Below the pieces are notes generated by a model, which saw only the letters and a program-made list of their open reading frames with translations, searched no databases and had not been told where the DNA came from. From positions 1 to 25,389 of the forward strand of contig CAJULD010000041.1 of assembly GCA_910587505.1 (NCBI GenBank): a stretch of 25,389 nucleotides of DNA, in the 5' to 3' direction. Position 1 is the first letter of the stretch. The number at the start of each line of letters is the position of its first letter. A program made the translations under genes and the position numbers. Source of the DNA: an uncultured Oscillospiraceae bacterium (GTDB lineage: Bacteria; Bacillota; Clostridia; Oscillospirales; Oscillospiraceae). Shown in pieces: positions 23,739 to 25,389 of this stretch.

Positions 23739-25367
23739 ATGAAAGCACATTACAATCTGATGGTGCGGGACACGCAGAAGAGCGTGGAACGCTCCCTGTC
23801 AACCCAGAATCTGAAGAAAAACAGTCCCTGGTACGGCGCGTTTTCCCAGCCGGACGGCGTCTATCAGGCCAAGTATACCATCTACTGCGTGTCTTCCATG
23901 ATCGCGGTTTACTGCTGCCGGGACGCGGCGTTCTGTCACAGGGAAAAGCTTTTCAGGCGGATCCTGCTGGGGCTGGACTACGTGGACCGGGTGCAGCACG
24001 GGAACGGACTGTTCGACTATGTGACCTGCAACTTCTTCTCCGCGCCGGACACCGCTTTCTGCATTGTCAAGATCATTCCCCATCTGCAATATCTGACGGC
24101 CAGGGAGGACCTCTCCCGGGAGGAGGCCCTCATCCGGGACCGGCTTCGCCGGATCATCCACGCCGGAGCCAGAGGCCTGCTGGAGGGCGGCTTCCATACG
24201 CCCAACCACCGCTGGGCCATCGCCTCCGTGCTGGCCGCCTGCGGAAAGCTGTTCGGGGAGGAGGACCTGACGGAGGCCGCCTCTGTTTATCTGAACGAGG
24301 GGATGGACTGCAACGGGGACGGGGAGTATGCCGAGAAGTCCGCGGGCAACTACAACCGGGTGAACAACGACGCCATGCTGCTGCTGTCGGAGAGCCTGGA
24401 TGATCCCGCCTGGGAGCAGTGCGCCATCCGCAACCTGAAGATGATGCTGACCTACTGGGAGCCGGACGACAGCGTGTTCACCGCCAACTCCACCCGGTTT
24501 GACAGGGATCTGACGGTCTATCCGCATCCCTACTACCTGGAATATCTGTCCCTCGGCGTGCGGTACCGGATTCCGGAGTTCATCGCCATGGCCAACTATA
24601 TTTTTGAGATGGTCCGGGAGAAGGGACTTGAGGCCCCGGATTTTCTGATGGAGCTGATGCTTCATCCGGAATACGTGGACTTTGAGGCGGAGACGTGCGG
24701 TATTCCCACGGATTACCGTGCATTTTACCGGGATTCCGGCATCGCCAGGGTCCGCCGGGGGCGGTACACCTATACCGTCATGAGGGACAAATCCAACTTC
24801 CTGTACGTCCACAACGGAGACATCAGGCTGGCGGTCAAAATCGGCGGCAGCTTCTGCGAGCACCGGGCCTTCCAGGCGGAGACCATGGACATGGACGAAA
24901 CCGGCGCGTTCCATCTGCACCAGACCATGCGGGGCTGGTACTACCTCCCCTTCGAGGAAAAGCCGGACACCAGCGACTGGTGGAAAATGGACAATGCCAG
25001 CCGGAAAAAGAAGCTGGGCCCCGATATGGACATCGACGTGGTTATCCGGGAGACGGAGAAAGGACTGGACGTGGACATCCGGACCTCCGGCGTGGAGGGC
25101 GCGCCCTGGCGGGTGGAGCTGGCCTTCAACGGCATCCGGCGGATCTCCAACGAGCACATGACCATGCCCGTCAACGGAGACGAGGTGCTGGTGCTGCGGG
25201 ATTCCGACTTCCAGGTCACCGGCGGCGCATCCTCCATGGAGGTCGGTCCGGCCTTCGGAGTCCACCATTTCACAGAGGGCAAGGAGGACAGCGAGGTAAA
25301 AACGCCCGGCGCGGCCACGGTATACATGACCGACTACACCTCCTCGTATAATAAGATTTGCAGATAA
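23739..25367 (+). CDS. Heparinase II/III-like protein, putative polysaccharide lyase
   Basis: The 542-residue protein has no signal peptide. Its ATG follows GAGGAGA by 9 bases; another ATG at 23699 is out of frame. The first 310 residues look all-helical, like an (alpha/alpha) toroid, with NHRWAIASVLAACG (156-169) and DCNGDGEYAEKSAGNYNRVNND (190-211). These resemble the Asn-His and Tyr-bearing catalytic segments of heparinase-II/III-type lyases. Residues about 325-540 are beta-rich (YTYTVMRDKSNFLYVHNGD), like the sandwich domain of these enzymes. No confident family name can be given. An endo- or exo-lytic role generating unsaturated uronates for GH105 and KduI would fit the locus; that is inference. 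Confidence 0.6.
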   Translation: MKAHYNLMVRDTQKSVERSLSTQNLKKNSPWYGAFSQPDGVYQAKYTIYCVSSMIAVYCCRDAAFCHREKLFRRILLGLDYVDRVQHGNGLFDYVTCNFFSAPDTAFCIVKIIPHLQYLTAREDLSREEALIRDRLRRIIHAGARGLLEGGFHTPNHRWAIASVLAACGKLFGEEDLTEAASVYLNEGMDCNGDGEYAEKSAGNYNRVNNDAMLLLSESLDDPAWEQCAIRNLKMMLTYWEPDDSVFTANSTRFDRDLTVYPHPYYLEYLSLGVRYRIPEFIAMANYIFEMVREKGLEAPDFLMELMLHPEYVDFEAETCGIPTDYRAFYRDSGIARVRRGRYTYTVMRDKSNFLYVHNGDIRLAVKIGGSFCEHRAFQAETMDMDETGAFHLHQTMRGWYYLPFEEKPDTSDWWKMDNASRKKKLGPDMDIDVVIRETEKGLDVDIRTSGVEGAPWRVELAFNGIRRISNEHMTMPVNGDEVLVLRDSDFQVTGGASSMEVGPAFGVHHFTEGKEDSEVKTPGAATVYMTDYTSSYNKICR

Positions 25368-25389
25368 TTTTAAGTGCATCTGTTTAGTA

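Noticed and set aside
23699..24403. An ATG at 23699 opening a frame that overlaps the lyase-like gene
   Set aside because: It is in a different frame, has no similarity to known proteins, and is preceded by a poor ribosome binding site. The frame from 23739 has GAGGAGA at good spacing and a coherent fold.
1..25389. CRISPR array, prophage or toxin-antitoxin genes
   Set aside because: No regularly spaced short repeats, phage structural genes, integrases or small toxin/antitoxin pairs were found on either strand.

Overview
The window looks like chromosomal DNA of a high-GC, gut-type Clostridia (Oscillospirales-like Bacillota). This is inferred from AGGAGG-type ribosome binding sites, a type-5 ABC importer with a lipoprotein binding subunit, PadR/AraC regulators and the glycan-enzyme repertoire; no rRNA or species marker is present.

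Layout. Positions 1-240 hold initiator tRNA-Met and tRNA-Leu(UAA) on the minus strand behind a near-consensus promoter. Positions 240-1000 are decayed DNA: the first third of a padR-type regulator joined to another gene start, then a palindromic repeat that recurs, inverted, near 13.7 kb. Positions 1003-4775 (minus) encode a GH29 alpha-L-fucosidase translationally coupled to an 816-residue transglutaminase-like/thioredoxin-like protein. A back-to-back promoter pair separates them from cutC (plus). Positions 5685-11233 (minus) encode GH28, AraC, KduI, KduD and, after a 310-base structured gap, a GH27 enzyme. A 324-base divergent control region (11234-11557) faces the large plus-strand cluster 11558-25367: lipoprotein solute-binding protein, two permeases, two ATPases, a HAD protein, GH105, GH38, a ROK kinase and a heparinase-II/III-like protein.

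How the genes may work together (inference). The importer brings acidic, branched oligosaccharides into the cytoplasm. The lyase-like protein and GH28 cut uronate linkages. GH105 removes the unsaturated terminal uronate and GH38 the alpha-mannose. GH29 and GH27 remove fucose and alpha-galactose. ROK phosphorylates a released hexose, and KduI/KduD convert the 5-keto-4-deoxyuronate to 2-keto-3-deoxygluconate. The AraC protein is the obvious local regulator. None of the enzymes shows a signal peptide, so depolymerisation appears to be cytosolic. KDG kinase and aldolase are not in the window. The substrate is unknown; an unsaturated-uronate hydrolase next to an alpha-mannosidase recalls the side-chain logic of xanthan or glucuronomannan breakdown.
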